Shown piece by piece: positions 35,839 to 44,857 of a stretch of DNA of 64,000 nt. Both the position numbers and the translations under genes were made by a program. How positions within the stretch are numbered: position 1 is the stretch's first letter; each line of letters starts with the position of its first letter. The stretch is from the NCBI GenBank assembly GCA_026196575.1, contig JAPHSX010000030.1, positions 1-64,000 of the forward strand. Reading direction: 5' to 3'. The DNA comes from Gammaproteobacteria bacterium (GTDB lineage: Bacteria; Pseudomonadota; Gammaproteobacteria; Thiohalomonadales; Thiohalomonadaceae). The notes beneath the pieces were generated by a model. It searched no databases. It was not told the origin of the DNA and saw nothing but the letters and a program-made list of their open reading frames with translations.

Positions 35839-37248
35839 CTAGGCCCAGCTCGGGATGTATCGAGCGTAACGCTTTGAATCAGGGGCCGTGGGATCTAGCT
35901 TTACCAGCCCCTGCTCAACTGCAGCAGCAATGATCTGGGAAATGGTATTGCTGCTCCCCTCTGAGACGCCAAACCTCTCCCGCAGGCTCTGATTGGTCAT
36001 TTGTTGACGCAGAACCCACTGCAGAACACAGTGCTGGTAGCAGGCGCGCACCCGATCACTGCCGTTCATATCCTTGAACCGCCGTGTCCCGTAAATGACC
36101 GCAACCGTGCGCCGGTAGCTCACCAGAAACTCCGGGGCGGGCAACTGTAAGATCTCAGCTGTCTCGATCACGCGGTCAATACCGCTGCTCTTTTCCTCAC
36201 AAATCCCAAAACGCCGCATCAGGTCGGCCAACCGCTCGTTGCGCGACTGGTATCCATCAATGAAACGCTCGACCGGTACCACTGGCTCACCGGGGTTTGA
36301 TATTTCGACACGATTGGCATACACCTCCACCACAGGTGAAGAGCCGCCAATCGTCATATCCTGATGTATCAACGCATTGGCGAGCAACTCACGAATCACC
36401 ACCTCAGGTAGTAGCTTCACATCCTTGCGGATGGCCTGTTCAATAACCTCATTTTGCGGCAACTGCCCCATAACGTAATTCACCAGGCCGACAAACCCGA
36501 CGGCATACCCCTTGTCTCCTGTAATATCAGTCCGGGTATTCATCTTCGACTCACCGTCGTACACAATCACCCTGGCCGCCTTACGACTGACAGTGGTGAA
36601 ACTCTTGAGCGACTTGGCCAGTAGCAGTGCGCCTATGTTCAGAATTGAAAATCCGGCGACTGACTGTTCGATCAAGCGCTCGGTCATCAACTTGGCGAGC
36701 ACACCGCTTTGCTCCGTCGGGTAGGGCAGGTTCAACAGGTCAAAAAATGTTTGCGTATCCAGCAACTGAATCACATCCTGTGCGCTGGCGTCTTTGAGAG
36801 CAATCTCCCCCAACCAATCCGGCTGACCCTCGGCGAAGATGCGCCGTAATTGATCCTCGCTCATGGGCACCAACTCTTCTCCTGAGCGCATGAGATAAGC
36901 GCCTTCATAGTGGTAGGCAGTGCCACGTGGCCGGGGCGGAATTACGAGCACCACAACCCGGCCGTCCGGATGCGCCACCTCTTCGATATCAACACGGAAT
37001 CCAATCGCCTGAAAGATTTTTGCCGCCATGTCGATCGGGTTATTGATGGCTGAGGTACCCACTATCGGGCGTGGTGGTTTATCGGCCACCCCAAGCAGCA
37101 GATGCCCGCCCCCTTCATTGGCAAGCGCTACGCAATAGCGAAACAGCTTTTTGTTATCGAATTGAGTCTTGGCCTCCTTGAACTCCAGGTTCTTAGTTTC
37201 AGAGCGGGCACTACGCCAAAGATCAACCTGTTCAACCGTTATCGTCAT
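35839..37248 (-). CDS. AlbA_2 (Schlafen-like) DNA-binding ATPase-fold protein
   Basis: ATG 37248 (MTITVEQVDLWRSARSETKNLEFKEAK) gives 469 residues and overlaps the truncated rhuM stop (ATGA). Residues 1-120 are the AlbA_2 domain (NLEFKEAK...NEGGGHLLLGVADK). A GHKL-type HATPase_c_4 domain follows around residues 260-390 (VIRELLANALIHQDM, EISNPGEPVVPVERF, EKSSGIDRVIE). A winged helix ends the protein (TNQSLRERFGVSEGSSNTISQII). Such proteins are frequent in defence islands and within type I RM operons, where their role is unsettled. Confidence 0.88.
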   Translation of the reverse strand: MTITVEQVDLWRSARSETKNLEFKEAKTQFDNKKLFRYCVALANEGGGHLLLGVADKPPRPIVGTSAINNPIDMAAKIFQAIGFRVDIEEVAHPDGRVVVLVIPPRPRGTAYHYEGAYLMRSGEELVPMSEDQLRRIFAEGQPDWLGEIALKDASAQDVIQLLDTQTFFDLLNLPYPTEQSGVLAKLMTERLIEQSVAGFSILNIGALLLAKSLKSFTTVSRKAARVIVYDGESKMNTRTDITGDKGYAVGFVGLVNYVMGQLPQNEVIEQAIRKDVKLLPEVVIRELLANALIHQDMTIGGSSPVVEVYANRVEISNPGEPVVPVERFIDGYQSRNERLADLMRRFGICEEKSSGIDRVIETAEILQLPAPEFLVSYRRTVAVIYGTRRFKDMNGSDRVRACYQHCVLQWVLRQQMTNQSLRERFGVSEGSSNTISQIIAAAVEQGLVKLDPTAPDSKRYARYIPSWA

Positions 37249-37643
37249 CGATTTGATTCCCCGTTGTAGTCGAGCACCGGCTGGTTCTTGCCCCCCAGTT
37301 GTCCGGAAATTCCGGACAACTGCCCCCGCGCAGCTCGCATGCGTCCTCGACCGCGAACCGAGCAAGCCTGGAACCAGACGGCGACGGTCGCCTCCGGGTT
37401 GTAGTGTTTGACGCTGCGCCGAACCTGTCGCTCTCCCTCCTGGCGAACTACCGAGAAATCCTCGGTAGTTGCAGACTCCTCCAATTCATTGTCACTGTAG
37501 ATGTTTTTCAGGTGCAGGCTGATGTTATCGGTGGAGGTGGCGAACAACTCCGCCATCTGGCTCTGCGTCACCCACAGGGTCTCACTTTGCAGACGCACCT
37601 CGACCTGATGATTGTCGGTTTCAAAAATAACAATGTCACGCAT
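37245..37643 (-). pseudogene. Truncated RhuM-family protein
   Basis: ATG 37643 with AAGGAG upstream gives 132 residues. The first 80 (MRDIVIFETDNHQVEVRL...LWVTQSQMAELFATSTDNISLHLKNIY...SVKHYNPEA) match the RhuM N-terminus. Full-length members run to about 330 residues. Here the reading breaks at HYNPEATVAVWF into an Arg/Gly-rich stretch and a palindrome-encoded LSGISGQLGGK, then stops. It is therefore probably a remnant, although its overlap with the next start may keep it translated. RhuM genes are common passengers in type I RM loci. Confidence 0.8.
37296..37322. repeat. 27-bp perfect palindrome inside rhuM remnant
   Basis: CAGTTGTCCGGAA-A-TTCCGGACAACTG has 13-bp arms around one base. The coding sequence reads through it as LSGISGQL. 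Its AATTTCCGG(A/C)CAAC half recurs in hsdM. Confidence 0.85.
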
Positions 37644-37730
37644 AGCGACTCCTTGAACCGGCCTTGCTCCCTGTGATGAAACACCCCCTACGGGGTGTGG
37701 CGAAGTGCTTTTGCGTGGCATGCAGGCGGA

Positions 37731-39086
37731 TCATCCGGCGGCTGCCTGTTCGACCATCGCCTCGGCATCGGGGAGGCGGAGTTGGCCGGAGAGGAGCTTG
37801 GGGAGGAGGGTGTCGCGGAGGTTGGTAAGTGTTGAACTCTGTTCGTCTAATACTTTACGCCGCGAATTGTATGATTCAATCTGACCCAAGTAGCCGTCAA
37901 AAACTCCTACTCTTGGAATTGTTACACTTCTCGCATAAACAGCATTCCTATTCACACCAGGAACAGCTGAATCCGCACCCATTGATTTGATGTCAATTAA
38001 GCCGAGCGTCTGGTACAGCCAGTAGAGTGGTACATGCGACTTATTAACAACAAAGAAAACTGTGTCAATTGGAAAGAAGTCATCTTCGACCCAATACAGT
38101 GATCCTACGGTTCCTTTCCTACCAACAACAATTCCTGGTCCATCAACAAGCTTTTCATTATGAAGGCCAGATATTCCACCTGAACCGAATACAGGCACAT
38201 CTCCATCAATACGTTTTGATGCGGGCAGTGATTTGCCGTATGCAAGTTCTATAACATCCCCAATTGATTTAACCTCCCACCCCTCCGGCACCCACCCCAT
38301 CTCATCACTGAAGACGAAGCGGTTGGGGAACTGTTGCTGAATCGCTTCGGGTCGCTCCCGGCCTCCTGCCTCCCGCGACACTAGCACATCCCTGTGCGTC
38401 GGGAAGGGTTTGCGCTTGTCGCCCAGTGCCTTACGAATCTCGGCGCGGGTTTGCAGGGGTTCGGGGATGGGGTTGCCCGCCGCGAGGGCGTTGTCGATGA
38501 CCGGGTCGAAATCGACAAACCAGCTCTTGAACAGCGCCTGCGCCATCGCCTCCAGCGTGGCGTTCATCTGGCGGTTGAGTTCGATTTTGTCGTCGAGGGT
38601 GCCGAGGATGTAGGCGATGGATTTTTGTTCTTGCAGTGGAGGCAATGGAATGGGTAACTCGGCGATTGCTTTACCCGTTAAGTGCTTGATCGTTGTACCA
38701 GTGAAATAAGGCTCCAAAGCACCGGTTTTGCCTGCCCAAAGAAACCAGTAATGGAGGAAGCGGTTATCTAGCGCTTCTTTCGCTCTGATTCGATGAAGAG
38801 CCTTTTGAATCTTCATCCCAGGGATTTGCTCTTTCCAGATTGCACATCGACCCGGTTCACCACCCTCACAAACCACAAGATCTCCATCCTTGAGACCATA
38901 CCGCTCGTGCTCGTTCTCCTCGAAACGCATTTGAGCTAATTCATCGATATCAAAACTACCCCAGCGAACATTTTTGTTGCCTAGATAAGGGAAAAAGTCG
39001 CCGCGATTTTTTTCCTTATCGAGCATCTTGCCCAAGCATGAATCTACATGCTCACCCAAGCGGACTGTTGGCCAATCAGCCGGCAT
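37731..39086 (-). CDS. hsdS: Type I restriction specificity subunit HsdS
   Basis: 451 residues, overlapping the hsdM end by 11 bases. There are two target-recognition domains (about residues 1-150 and 265-400). They are separated by conserved helices (PLPPLQEQKSIAYILGTLDDKIELNRQMNATLEAMAQALFKSWFVDFDPV) and closed by LTNLRDTLLPKLLSGQL. The linker contains an extra segment (FPTHRDVLVSREAGGRER) before PEAIQQQFPNRFVF that I believe is not in the family consensus. TRD-coding DNA is AT-richer than the conserved helices, the usual sign of domain exchange. Confidence 0.95.
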   Translation of the reverse strand: MPADWPTVRLGEHVDSCLGKMLDKEKNRGDFFPYLGNKNVRWGSFDIDELAQMRFEENEHERYGLKDGDLVVCEGGEPGRCAIWKEQIPGMKIQKALHRIRAKEALDNRFLHYWFLWAGKTGALEPYFTGTTIKHLTGKAIAELPIPLPPLQEQKSIAYILGTLDDKIELNRQMNATLEAMAQALFKSWFVDFDPVIDNALAAGNPIPEPLQTRAEIRKALGDKRKPFPTHRDVLVSREAGGRERPEAIQQQFPNRFVFSDEMGWVPEGWEVKSIGDVIELAYGKSLPASKRIDGDVPVFGSGGISGLHNEKLVDGPGIVVGRKGTVGSLYWVEDDFFPIDTVFFVVNKSHVPLYWLYQTLGLIDIKSMGADSAVPGVNRNAVYARSVTIPRVGVFDGYLGQIESYNSRRKVLDEQSSTLTNLRDTLLPKLLSGQLRLPDAEAMVEQAAAG

Positions 39087-40680
39087 AACCTAGCTCCAAC
39101 AAATTCTCCTTAATCACCGCATCGAGCTTCTCCGACTCCGCCATCTGCCGATAAAGCATCTGACTCAACTCCCCCATCTTCTCCTCAAACGGCACCCCAT
39201 CATCCTCAATCTCCGCCGCGCCAACATAACGCCCCGGTGTGAGCACATAGTCGTTGGCCTTCATCTCATCGAGTGAGGCGGCCTTACAGTAACCCGCAAC
39301 ATCCTCATAGCCCCCATCCTTAACCTCACCCCGCCACGCATGGTAGGTACGGGCGATCTCGGCGATGTCATCAGCCGTCAGCTCCTTGTGGGTGCGGTCG
39401 ACCATGCTGCCCATATTGCGGGCGTCGATGAAGAGGGTCTCGCCCCGGCGGTTACGAAAACGTGGTTGGCCGGAAATTGCTCCTGCATTTCCGGCACTTC
39501 CGCCATCCCTGGCGGTCGCTCTCTTGTTTCGTGCCAAAAACCACAAGCAGACGGGGATCTGGGTGGTGTAGAAGAGCTGGCCGGGGAGGGCGATCATGCA
39601 GTCGACCAGGTCGTTTTCGATGAGTTTCTGACGGATCTCGCCCTCGCCCTTGGTGTTGGTGGACATGGAGCCGTTGGCCAGTACGAAGCCTGCGGTGCCG
39701 TTCTCCGAGAGCTTGGAGACCATGTGCAGGATCCAGGCGTAGTTGGCGTTGCCGGTGGGAGGGACTTCGTAACCGGCCCAGCGCGGGTCGTCGGTCAGCT
39801 CGTCGGTGGCGCGCCACTCTTTAAGATTAAATGGTGGATTGGCCATGATGAAGTCGGCCTTGAGGTCGGGGTGCTGGTCCTTGAAGAAGGTGTCGGCGGG
39901 CACCTCGCCGAGGTTGGCGGAGATGCCGCGAATGGCCAGGTTCATCTTGGAGAGCTTGTAGGTGGTGGCGGTCTGCTCCTGGCCGTAGATGGAGATGTCC
40001 TTCTTGCTGCCCTTGTGGCTTTCGACGAATTTGATCGACTGCACGAACATACCGCCGGAGCCGCAGCAGGGGTCGTAGATCTTGCCGCGGTAGGGTTCGA
40101 TCATCTCGGCGATGAGGTTGACCACGCACTTGGGGGTATAGAACTCGCCGCCGCCCTTGCCCTCGGTGGCGGCGAACTTGCCGAGGAAGTATTCATAGAC
40201 CCGGCCGACCACGTCTTGCTCGTTGTCCTCCACGGTGTCGATGTTGTTGATGGAGTCGATGAGGGCGGAGAGCTTGCTCACGTCCAGCCCGAGGCGGGAG
40301 AAGTAGTTATCGGGCAGGGCGCCGCGCAGGGTCTTGTTGTGTTTCTCTACGGTGTGCAGGGCGGTGTCGATCTTGACCGCGATGTCGTCCTGCTTGGCCT
40401 GCTTCTGGATGAAAGACCAGCGCGACTCTTTGGGCAGGTAGAAGACGTTGTGCATGGCGTAGAACTCCACCATGTCGACATAAGCCTCCTTGCCCTCGTC
40501 AATGAGTGCCTGCTTGCGCTCCTCGAACTTATCCGAGACGAACTTGAGGAAGATGAGGCTGAGCACCACATGCTTGTACTCGGAGGACTCGACCGTACCG
40601 CGCAGCTTGTCGGCGGTATCCCAGAGGGTCTGTTCGAAGCTCTTCTGTTTCTTTGGAGCGCTCTTCTTGTTGTCTGCCAT
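39076..40680 (-). CDS. hsdM: Type I restriction modification subunit HsdM
   Basis: 534 residues. The N-terminal helical domain (FEQTLWDTADKLRGTVESSEYKHVVLSLIFLKFVSD) is followed by the N6-adenine methyltransferase with SAM motif DPCCGSGGMFVQ and catalytic NPPF in ANPPFNLKEW. Near residue 395, between FLARNKR and RRGETLFIDARNMG, sits an extra Gly/Ala-rich stretch (ATARDGGSAGNAGAISGQPRF) encoded by palindromic DNA. First gene of the RM operon. The 315 bases upstream hold no gene. Confidence 0.96.
   Translation of the reverse strand: MADNKKSAPKKQKSFEQTLWDTADKLRGTVESSEYKHVVLSLIFLKFVSDKFEERKQALIDEGKEAYVDMVEFYAMHNVFYLPKESRWSFIQKQAKQDDIAVKIDTALHTVEKHNKTLRGALPDNYFSRLGLDVSKLSALIDSINNIDTVEDNEQDVVGRVYEYFLGKFAATEGKGGGEFYTPKCVVNLIAEMIEPYRGKIYDPCCGSGGMFVQSIKFVESHKGSKKDISIYGQEQTATTYKLSKMNLAIRGISANLGEVPADTFFKDQHPDLKADFIMANPPFNLKEWRATDELTDDPRWAGYEVPPTGNANYAWILHMVSKLSENGTAGFVLANGSMSTNTKGEGEIRQKLIENDLVDCMIALPGQLFYTTQIPVCLWFLARNKRATARDGGSAGNAGAISGQPRFRNRRGETLFIDARNMGSMVDRTHKELTADDIAEIARTYHAWRGEVKDGGYEDVAGYCKAASLDEMKANDYVLTPGRYVGAAEIEDDGVPFEEKMGELSQMLYRQMAESEKLDAVIKENLLELGYAG
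39470..39494. repeat. Palindrome in the hsdM insertion
   Basis: CCGGAAAT-9-ATTTCCGG forms a perfect 8-bp-arm hairpin, followed by CGCC-ATCCCT-GGCG. Both fall exactly in the non-consensus insertion of HsdM. Confidence 0.75.
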
Positions 40681-40994
40681 GGTTGCCTTGTCTGGTCCTA
40701 TCTACTTATTGCTTATACCCAGTTTCTATTTTCTGCGCACGACTACCGAGCCGATGTTGCCGACTCTTGTCATCTCTAGGGGGAGGGCAGGTATCGCACG
40801 ATGCTCCCTATCGACGAATGAGTGGCTGGTGGCGTTGTTCGAAGCTCGCATGTTCTTGCTAAGCCATTGAACGGGTTGCCGTCAGTGCGCTGATTTACAG
40901 GTATGTTACCACGCGGAATGGGGGGGAAAACGAGCGGTGACCCGATTAGGGATGTGCTCATATTTCAGCTTTTTGAAAAGGCCGAAAAAACACG

Positions 40995-41027
40995 GTGGTC
41001 ACAGAATGGTCACGAGATGGTCACGGG
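40995..41027. repeat. Three tandem 11-bp repeats
   Basis: GTGGTCACAGA, ATGGTCACGAG and ATGGTCACGGG are adjacent, sharing TGGTCAC at an 11-bp period. They lie between the tRNA-Met terminator and hsdM. The rest of the 40681-41027 spacer shows no gene. Confidence 0.7.
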
Positions 41028-41069
41028 AAAAAAACAAAAGGGCCTAGCCGAAGCTAAGCCCTTGTTTTG
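41028..41069 (-). terminator. Rho-independent terminator after tRNA-Met
   Basis: The minus strand has AAGGGCTTAGC-TTCG-GCTAGGCCCTT followed by TTGTTTTTTT. The UUCG tetraloop and T-rich tail make it a strong candidate. It begins three bases after the tRNA CCA end. Confidence 0.88.
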
Positions 41070-41071
41070 TA

Positions 41072-41148
41072 TGGTGGCTATACCTAGATTCGAACTAGGG
41101 ACCCCATCATTATGAGTGATGTGCTCTAACCAACTGAGCTATATAGCC
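41072..41148 (-). tRNA. tRNA-Met (CAT, elongator type)
   Basis: 77 nt on the minus strand: acceptor GGCTATA/TATAGCC with encoded CCA, D arm AGCTCAGTTGGTTAGAGC, anticodon stem-loop CATCA-CTCATAA-TGATG with CAT, and T arm with GTTCGAATC. The body closely follows the gammaproteobacterial elongator tRNA-Met (GAGCACATCACTCATAATGATG), not the initiator. A CAT anticodon could also mean Ile2, but the sequence fits Met. Confidence 0.95.
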
Positions 41149-41209
41149 ATATTTTGAGGGCGCAATTCTGCGGTGTTGCGCCGTGTCTGTCAAGCCCGCT
41201 GCGGTGCGG

Positions 41210-42301
41210 TCAGACGTTGAAGCGGAAGTGCATGACGTCGCCGTCCTGGACGATGTACTCCTTGCCTTCGAGGCGCAATTTACCGGCCTCTTTTGCCCCC
41301 TGTTCGCCCTTGTAGGCGATGAAGTCGTTGAAGGCGGTGACCTCGGCGCGGATGAAGCCGCGCTCGAAATCGGTGTGGATAACGCCGGCCGCCTGTGGGG
41401 CGGTGGCGCCGATGGGCACGGTCCAGGCGCGCACCTCTTTGACCCCGGCGGTGAAGTAGGTCTGCAGGCCAAGCAGTTTGTAGCCGGCGCGAATGACGCG
41501 GTTGAGGCCGGGTTCATCCAGCCCCAGTTCGTCGAGGAAGACGCTGGCCTCTTCTGGCTCCAGCTCTGCCAGCTCCGATTCGATGGCGGCGCAAACCGCG
41601 ACCACTTCGGCCCCTTCGGCGGCGGCGTAGGCGCGCACGGCGTCGAGGTGGGGGTTGTTGTCGAAGCCCTCCTCGGCGACGTTGGCGATGTAGAGGGTCG
41701 GTTTGATGGTGAGCAGGTGCAGGTCGTAGAGGGCCTTCTGCTCCTCTTCGTCCAGTCCCAGGGTGCGCACCAGTTTGCCCTCGTCGAGGCCGGCCTTTAC
41801 CTTCTCGAACAGGGTGAGCTTGGCCTTCGCCTCCTTGTCGCCACTCTTGGCGATCTTGGCGATGCGCAGGAGGCCCTTCTCCACGCTTTCCATGTCGGCC
41901 AGCATCAGTTCGGTGTTGATCACTTCGATGTCGTCCAGCGGGTGGATGCGCCCGGCGACATGCACCACGTTCTCATCCTCGAAGCAGCGCACCACCTGGG
42001 CGATGGCGTCGGTCTCGCGGATATTGGCGAGGAATTTGTTACCCAGTCCCTCGCCGCGGGAGGCGCCGGCCACCAGCCCGGCGATGTCGACGAACTCCAT
42101 GGTGGTGGGCAGCACGCGCTGCGGCTTGACGATTTCGGCCAGCTGGTCGAGGCGCGGGTCGGGCATCGGCACCACGCCGACATTCGGCTCGATGGTGCAG
42201 AAGGGGTAGTTCTCGGCCTGGATCCCCGCCTTGGTCAGCGCGTTGAAGAGGGTGGACTTGCCGACGTTGGGCAGGCCGACGATACCGCATTTAAATCCCA
42301 T
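41210..42301 (-). CDS. ychF: Redox-regulated ATPase YchF
   Basis: 363 residues. The N-terminal Obg-like G domain has [37 protein letters not shown] and the altered NxxE motif (NVAEEG) that gives YchF its ATP preference. The C-terminal TGS domain ends [25 protein letters not shown]. It binds ribosomes and modulates oxidative-stress responses. It is paired with pth just upstream, as in E. coli. Confidence 0.97.
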   Translation of the reverse strand: MGFKCGIVGLPNVGKSTLFNALTKAGIQAENYPFCTIEPNVGVVPMPDPRLDQLAEIVKPQRVLPTTMEFVDIAGLVAGASRGEGLGNKFLANIRETDAIAQVVRCFEDENVVHVAGRIHPLDDIEVINTELMLADMESVEKGLLRIAKIAKSGDKEAKAKLTLFEKVKAGLDEGKLVRTLGLDEEEQKALYDLHLLTIKPTLYIANVAEEGFDNNPHLDAVRAYAAAEGAEVVAVCAAIESELAELEPEEASVFLDELGLDEPGLNRVIRAGYKLLGLQTYFTAGVKEVRAWTVPIGATAPQAAGVIHTDFERGFIRAEVTAFNDFIAYKGEQGAKEAGKLRLEGKEYIVQDGDVMHFRFNV

Positions 42302-42347
42302 GGTGGTCTGTTCCGTAGTGCTCGTGCTGCTGTGAAATCGTGATGAA

Positions 42348-42926
42348 TTACTGACTGTGCAGCCGGTTCATCGCCTTTTGTTGATCGCCACTCACTATCA
42401 GCGACAGGTTGTCGAGGGCCTTATCTACCGCCTCTTCAATGTGCTGTTGATCGCTGCCTGAGGCTTTGCTCAGGACGTAGCCGGAGACCTGGCTGGCGTG
42501 GCCGGGGTGGCCAATGCCCAGGCGCAGGCGCTGAAACTCCCTGCTGCCCAGCTGCGCGATGGTGTCGCGCAGGCCGTTGTGGCCGCCGTGTCCCCCTCCC
42601 TGTTTCAGGCGCACCGTGCCCGGTGGCAGATCCAGTTCGTCGTGGGCGATGAGGATATTTTCCGCGTCGATCCTGTAAAAACGGGCCAGCGCGGCGACGC
42701 CCTGGCCACTTCTGTTCATGAAGGTCATCGGTTTTAGCAACCAGACCTCCGTACCATCGATAAGGCCCTTGCCGACCTCACCAGAAAATTTGCTGTCAAA
42801 TTTCAGGGTGATGCCGTGGGCACGGGCGATGGCGTCTATAAACCAAAAACCGGCGTTGTGTCGCGTCTTCGCGTATTGCGGGCCGGGGTTTCCCAAGCCT
42901 GCAAGCAGTTGAATACGTGACGACAA
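42348..42926 (-). CDS. pth: Peptidyl-tRNA hydrolase
   Basis: 192 residues. Family motifs: [28 protein letters not shown] with the catalytic His, [41 protein letters not shown], and [11 protein letters not shown]. The start is a TTG at 42926 (no ATG or GTG fits the N-terminus), which suggests modest translation. It frees tRNA from dropped-off peptidyl-tRNA. It lies 32 bases after rplY. Confidence 0.96.
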   Translation of the reverse strand: MSSRIQLLAGLGNPGPQYAKTRHNAGFWFIDAIARAHGITLKFDSKFSGEVGKGLIDGTEVWLLKPMTFMNRSGQGVAALARFYRIDAENILIAHDELDLPPGTVRLKQGGGHGGHNGLRDTIAQLGSREFQRLRLGIGHPGHASQVSGYVLSKASGSDQQHIEEAVDKALDNLSLIVSGDQQKAMNRLHSQ

Positions 42927-42958
42927 CGCCGGTTTTCTCAGCGTTCAGGTGAGGGCGA

Positions 42959-43582
42959 TTACGCGCCTTCGCCCTCGCTCTCCTCGGTGGTCTCTTTGCT
43001 GGCGCGGGTCTTGTGGATCGCGGCAACGGCCTGGTCGTGGCCTTCGCCGTGGGTCAGTTCGACCAGCTCCACGCCCTTGGGCAGTTTGATGTCGGTGAGG
43101 TGCAGGATCTGCTCGATCTCCACGCCGGTCAGGTCGACTTCCAGATACTCGGGCAGGTCCTGGGGCAGACACAGTACCTCAACCTCGGTGAGGTTGTGGG
43201 TGACGACGCCGCCAACCTTAACGCCAGGGGCGCTAGACTCGTTGATGAAGTGCAGCGGTACGTGCATCTTCAGCTTCTCGGTGTCGGAGACGCGCAGGAA
43301 GTCGGCATGCAAGATTATCGGCTTGGCCGGGTGACGCTGCAGATCCTTCAGCACGGCCTTCTCTTTCTTGCCGCCGATGTCGAGGGTGAGGATGTGCGAG
43401 TAGAAGGCCTCGTTCTCCAGGTTGTGGATCAGCTTGAGGTGCTCCAGGCTGATGTTCATCGGTTCTTTGTTGCCACCGTATACGATGGCCGGTACCCGAT
43501 CCGCGTGACGCAGGCGGCGGCTCGCACCTTTCCCCAGGTCAGTACGGACTTCGGCACTCAGGGTGAAGTCTACTTTGCTCAT
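42959..43582 (-). CDS. rplY: Ribosomal protein bL25 (Ctc type)
   Basis: 207 residues. The L25 5S-rRNA-binding domain ([36 protein letters not shown]...[16 protein letters not shown]) is followed by the Ctc C-terminal domain ([21 protein letters not shown]...[24 protein letters not shown]) and an acidic tail. It binds 5S rRNA in the large subunit. A GC-rich hairpin precedes the gene. Confidence 0.96.
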   Translation of the reverse strand: MSKVDFTLSAEVRTDLGKGASRRLRHADRVPAIVYGGNKEPMNISLEHLKLIHNLENEAFYSHILTLDIGGKKEKAVLKDLQRHPAKPIILHADFLRVSDTEKLKMHVPLHFINESSAPGVKVGGVVTHNLTEVEVLCLPQDLPEYLEVDLTGVEIEQILHLTDIKLPKGVELVELTHGEGHDQAVAAIHKTRASKETTEESEGEGA

Positions 43583-43610
43583 TGTTTCTCTCCAGTTTCA
43601 TATCAAAGAC

Positions 43611-43638
43611 GAACAGACCACCCGCAGGTGGTCTGTTC
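43611..43638. repeat. Perfect 12-bp hairpin between prs and rplY
   Basis: GAACAGACCACC-CGCA-GGTGGTCTGTTC. No T-run follows on the minus strand, so it may be an attenuator, RNA-stability element or degenerate terminator after prs. Confidence 0.7.
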
Positions 43639-43709
43639 ACCGTCAGCCGCGACCAGTTGACGGTTTACCATAAGGCGACATGCCTTAATTCAGTGCCGCT
43701 TGCGCGGCG

Positions 43710-44663
43710 TCAGTCCATATACAGGGAGCTGACCGATTCGTCGTTATTGATGCGGCGAATGGTCTCCGCCAGCATCTCCGATAGCGAGACCGTGCGGATG
43801 CGGTTGCATGCCTGGGCCTCGGCGCTCAGCGGGATGGTGTTGGTGACGATCAACTCATCCAGCTGCGAGTTCTCAATATTTTCCACCGCCGGGCCGGAGA
43901 GCACCGGGTGGGTGATGTAGGCCTTGACGCTGGCGGCGCCGTGCGCCTTGAGCGCATTGGCGGCCTGGCACAGGGTGCCGGCGGTGTCGACCAGGTCGTC
44001 GATGAGGACACAGTCGCGCCCCTTCACGTCGCCGATGATGTGCATCACCTGTGCCACGTTCGCCTTGGGACGGCGCTTGTCGATGATCGCCAGGTCCGCG
44101 TCATCGAGCCGCTTGGCCAGGGCGCGGGCACGCACTACACCGCCCACATCGGGTGATACCACCATAATGTTGTCGCCCTGATTGCGCTGGCGCCAGATAT
44201 CGCCCAGCAGGATCGGCGAGGCATAGACGTTATCCACCGGGATATCGAAAAAGCCCTGGATCTGATCGGCGTGCAGGTCGACGGTCAGCAGGCGGGTCAC
44301 GCCGGCACTGGTCAGCATGTTGGCCACCACCTTGGCGGTGACCGGCACGCGTGCCGAGCGCGGGCGGCGATCCTGCCGGGCATAGCCAAAGTAGGGAATG
44401 ACGGCGGTGACACTGCGGGCCGAGGAGCGGCGCATGGCATCGACCATTACGATCAGCTCCATCAGGTTGTTATTGGTCGGGGCGCAGGTGGGCTGGACGA
44501 TGTAGACGTGCTTGCCGCGCACATTCTCCAGGATCTCGACCATGATCTCGCCATCGCTGAACTGGCCGACGATGGCCTTGCCCAGCGGCATCTCAAGGTA
44601 GCCGGCGATCTCGTGTGCCAATTGAGGATTGGCATTGCCCGCAAAGACCATCATTTCCGACAC
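43710..44663 (-). CDS. prs: Ribose-phosphate pyrophosphokinase
   Basis: I choose GTG 44663 ([23 protein letters not shown]), six bases after AAGGGG; this gives 317 residues, near the usual 315. The ORF track begins 10 codons earlier. Motifs: [71 protein letters not shown] and the PRPP loop [15 protein letters not shown]. It makes PRPP for nucleotide, His and Trp synthesis. tRNA-Gln lies directly upstream. Confidence 0.97.
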   Translation of the reverse strand: MSEMMVFAGNANPQLAHEIAGYLEMPLGKAIVGQFSDGEIMVEILENVRGKHVYIVQPTCAPTNNNLMELIVMVDAMRRSSARSVTAVIPYFGYARQDRRPRSARVPVTAKVVANMLTSAGVTRLLTVDLHADQIQGFFDIPVDNVYASPILLGDIWRQRNQGDNIMVVSPDVGGVVRARALAKRLDDADLAIIDKRRPKANVAQVMHIIGDVKGRDCVLIDDLVDTAGTLCQAANALKAHGAASVKAYITHPVLSGPAVENIENSQLDELIVTNTIPLSAEAQACNRIRTVSLSEMLAETIRRINNDESVSSLYMD

Positions 44664-44717
44664 CTGGAGCCCCTTAACAGACGCGGGCCGCAAAATGCGG
44701 CCGCTGTTATTGGAATT

Positions 44718-44792
44718 TGGCTGGGGCGGAAGGATTCGAACCTACGCATGACGGGATCAAAACCCGCTGCCTTACCACTTGGCTACGCCCCA
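44718..44792 (-). tRNA. tRNA-Gln (TTG)
   Basis: 75 nt on the minus strand starting TGGGGCG, with acceptor partner CGCCCCA-GCCA, D arm TAGCCAAGTGGTAAGGCA, anticodon stem-loop CGGGT-TTTGATC-CCG with TTG, and T arm GTTCGAATC. The CCA is encoded. The position between ispE and prs is conserved in gammaproteobacteria. Confidence 0.96.
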
Positions 44793-44802
44793 ATAAACTT
44801 GC

Positions 44803-44857
44803 TTTGAACTATCGGTTTTCGTGTAACCGGCCAGTGCCGGAAAATCGATAGTTCAAA
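44803..44857. repeat. 18-bp inverted repeat between ispE and tRNA-Gln
   Basis: TTTGAACTATCGGTTTTC and GAAAATCGATAGTTCAAA pair over 18 bases with one mismatch around a 19-base loop that holds its own CCGGC-CAGT-GCCGG stem. The right arm covers the ispE stop codon. Confidence 0.8.

Noticed and set aside
39340-40779. 479-residue plus-strand ORF
   Set aside because: Antisense to hsdM; no ribosome-binding site or domain.
40903-41115. 70-residue ORF ending inside tRNA-Met
   Set aside because: It reads through the terminator and tRNA antisense sequence; such tRNA-overlapping ORFs are annotation artefacts.
32215-41150. RM locus as a tRNA-Met-integrated island with an att duplication
   Set aside because: I looked for a second copy of the tRNA 3' end near 32.2 kb and saw none; there is no integrase in the window.
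41183-42343. 386-residue plus-strand ORF
   Set aside because: Antisense to ychF.
43611-43638. Terminator of prs
   Set aside because: The 12-bp hairpin is strong but lacks a T-run on the minus strand, so I list it only as a hairpin.
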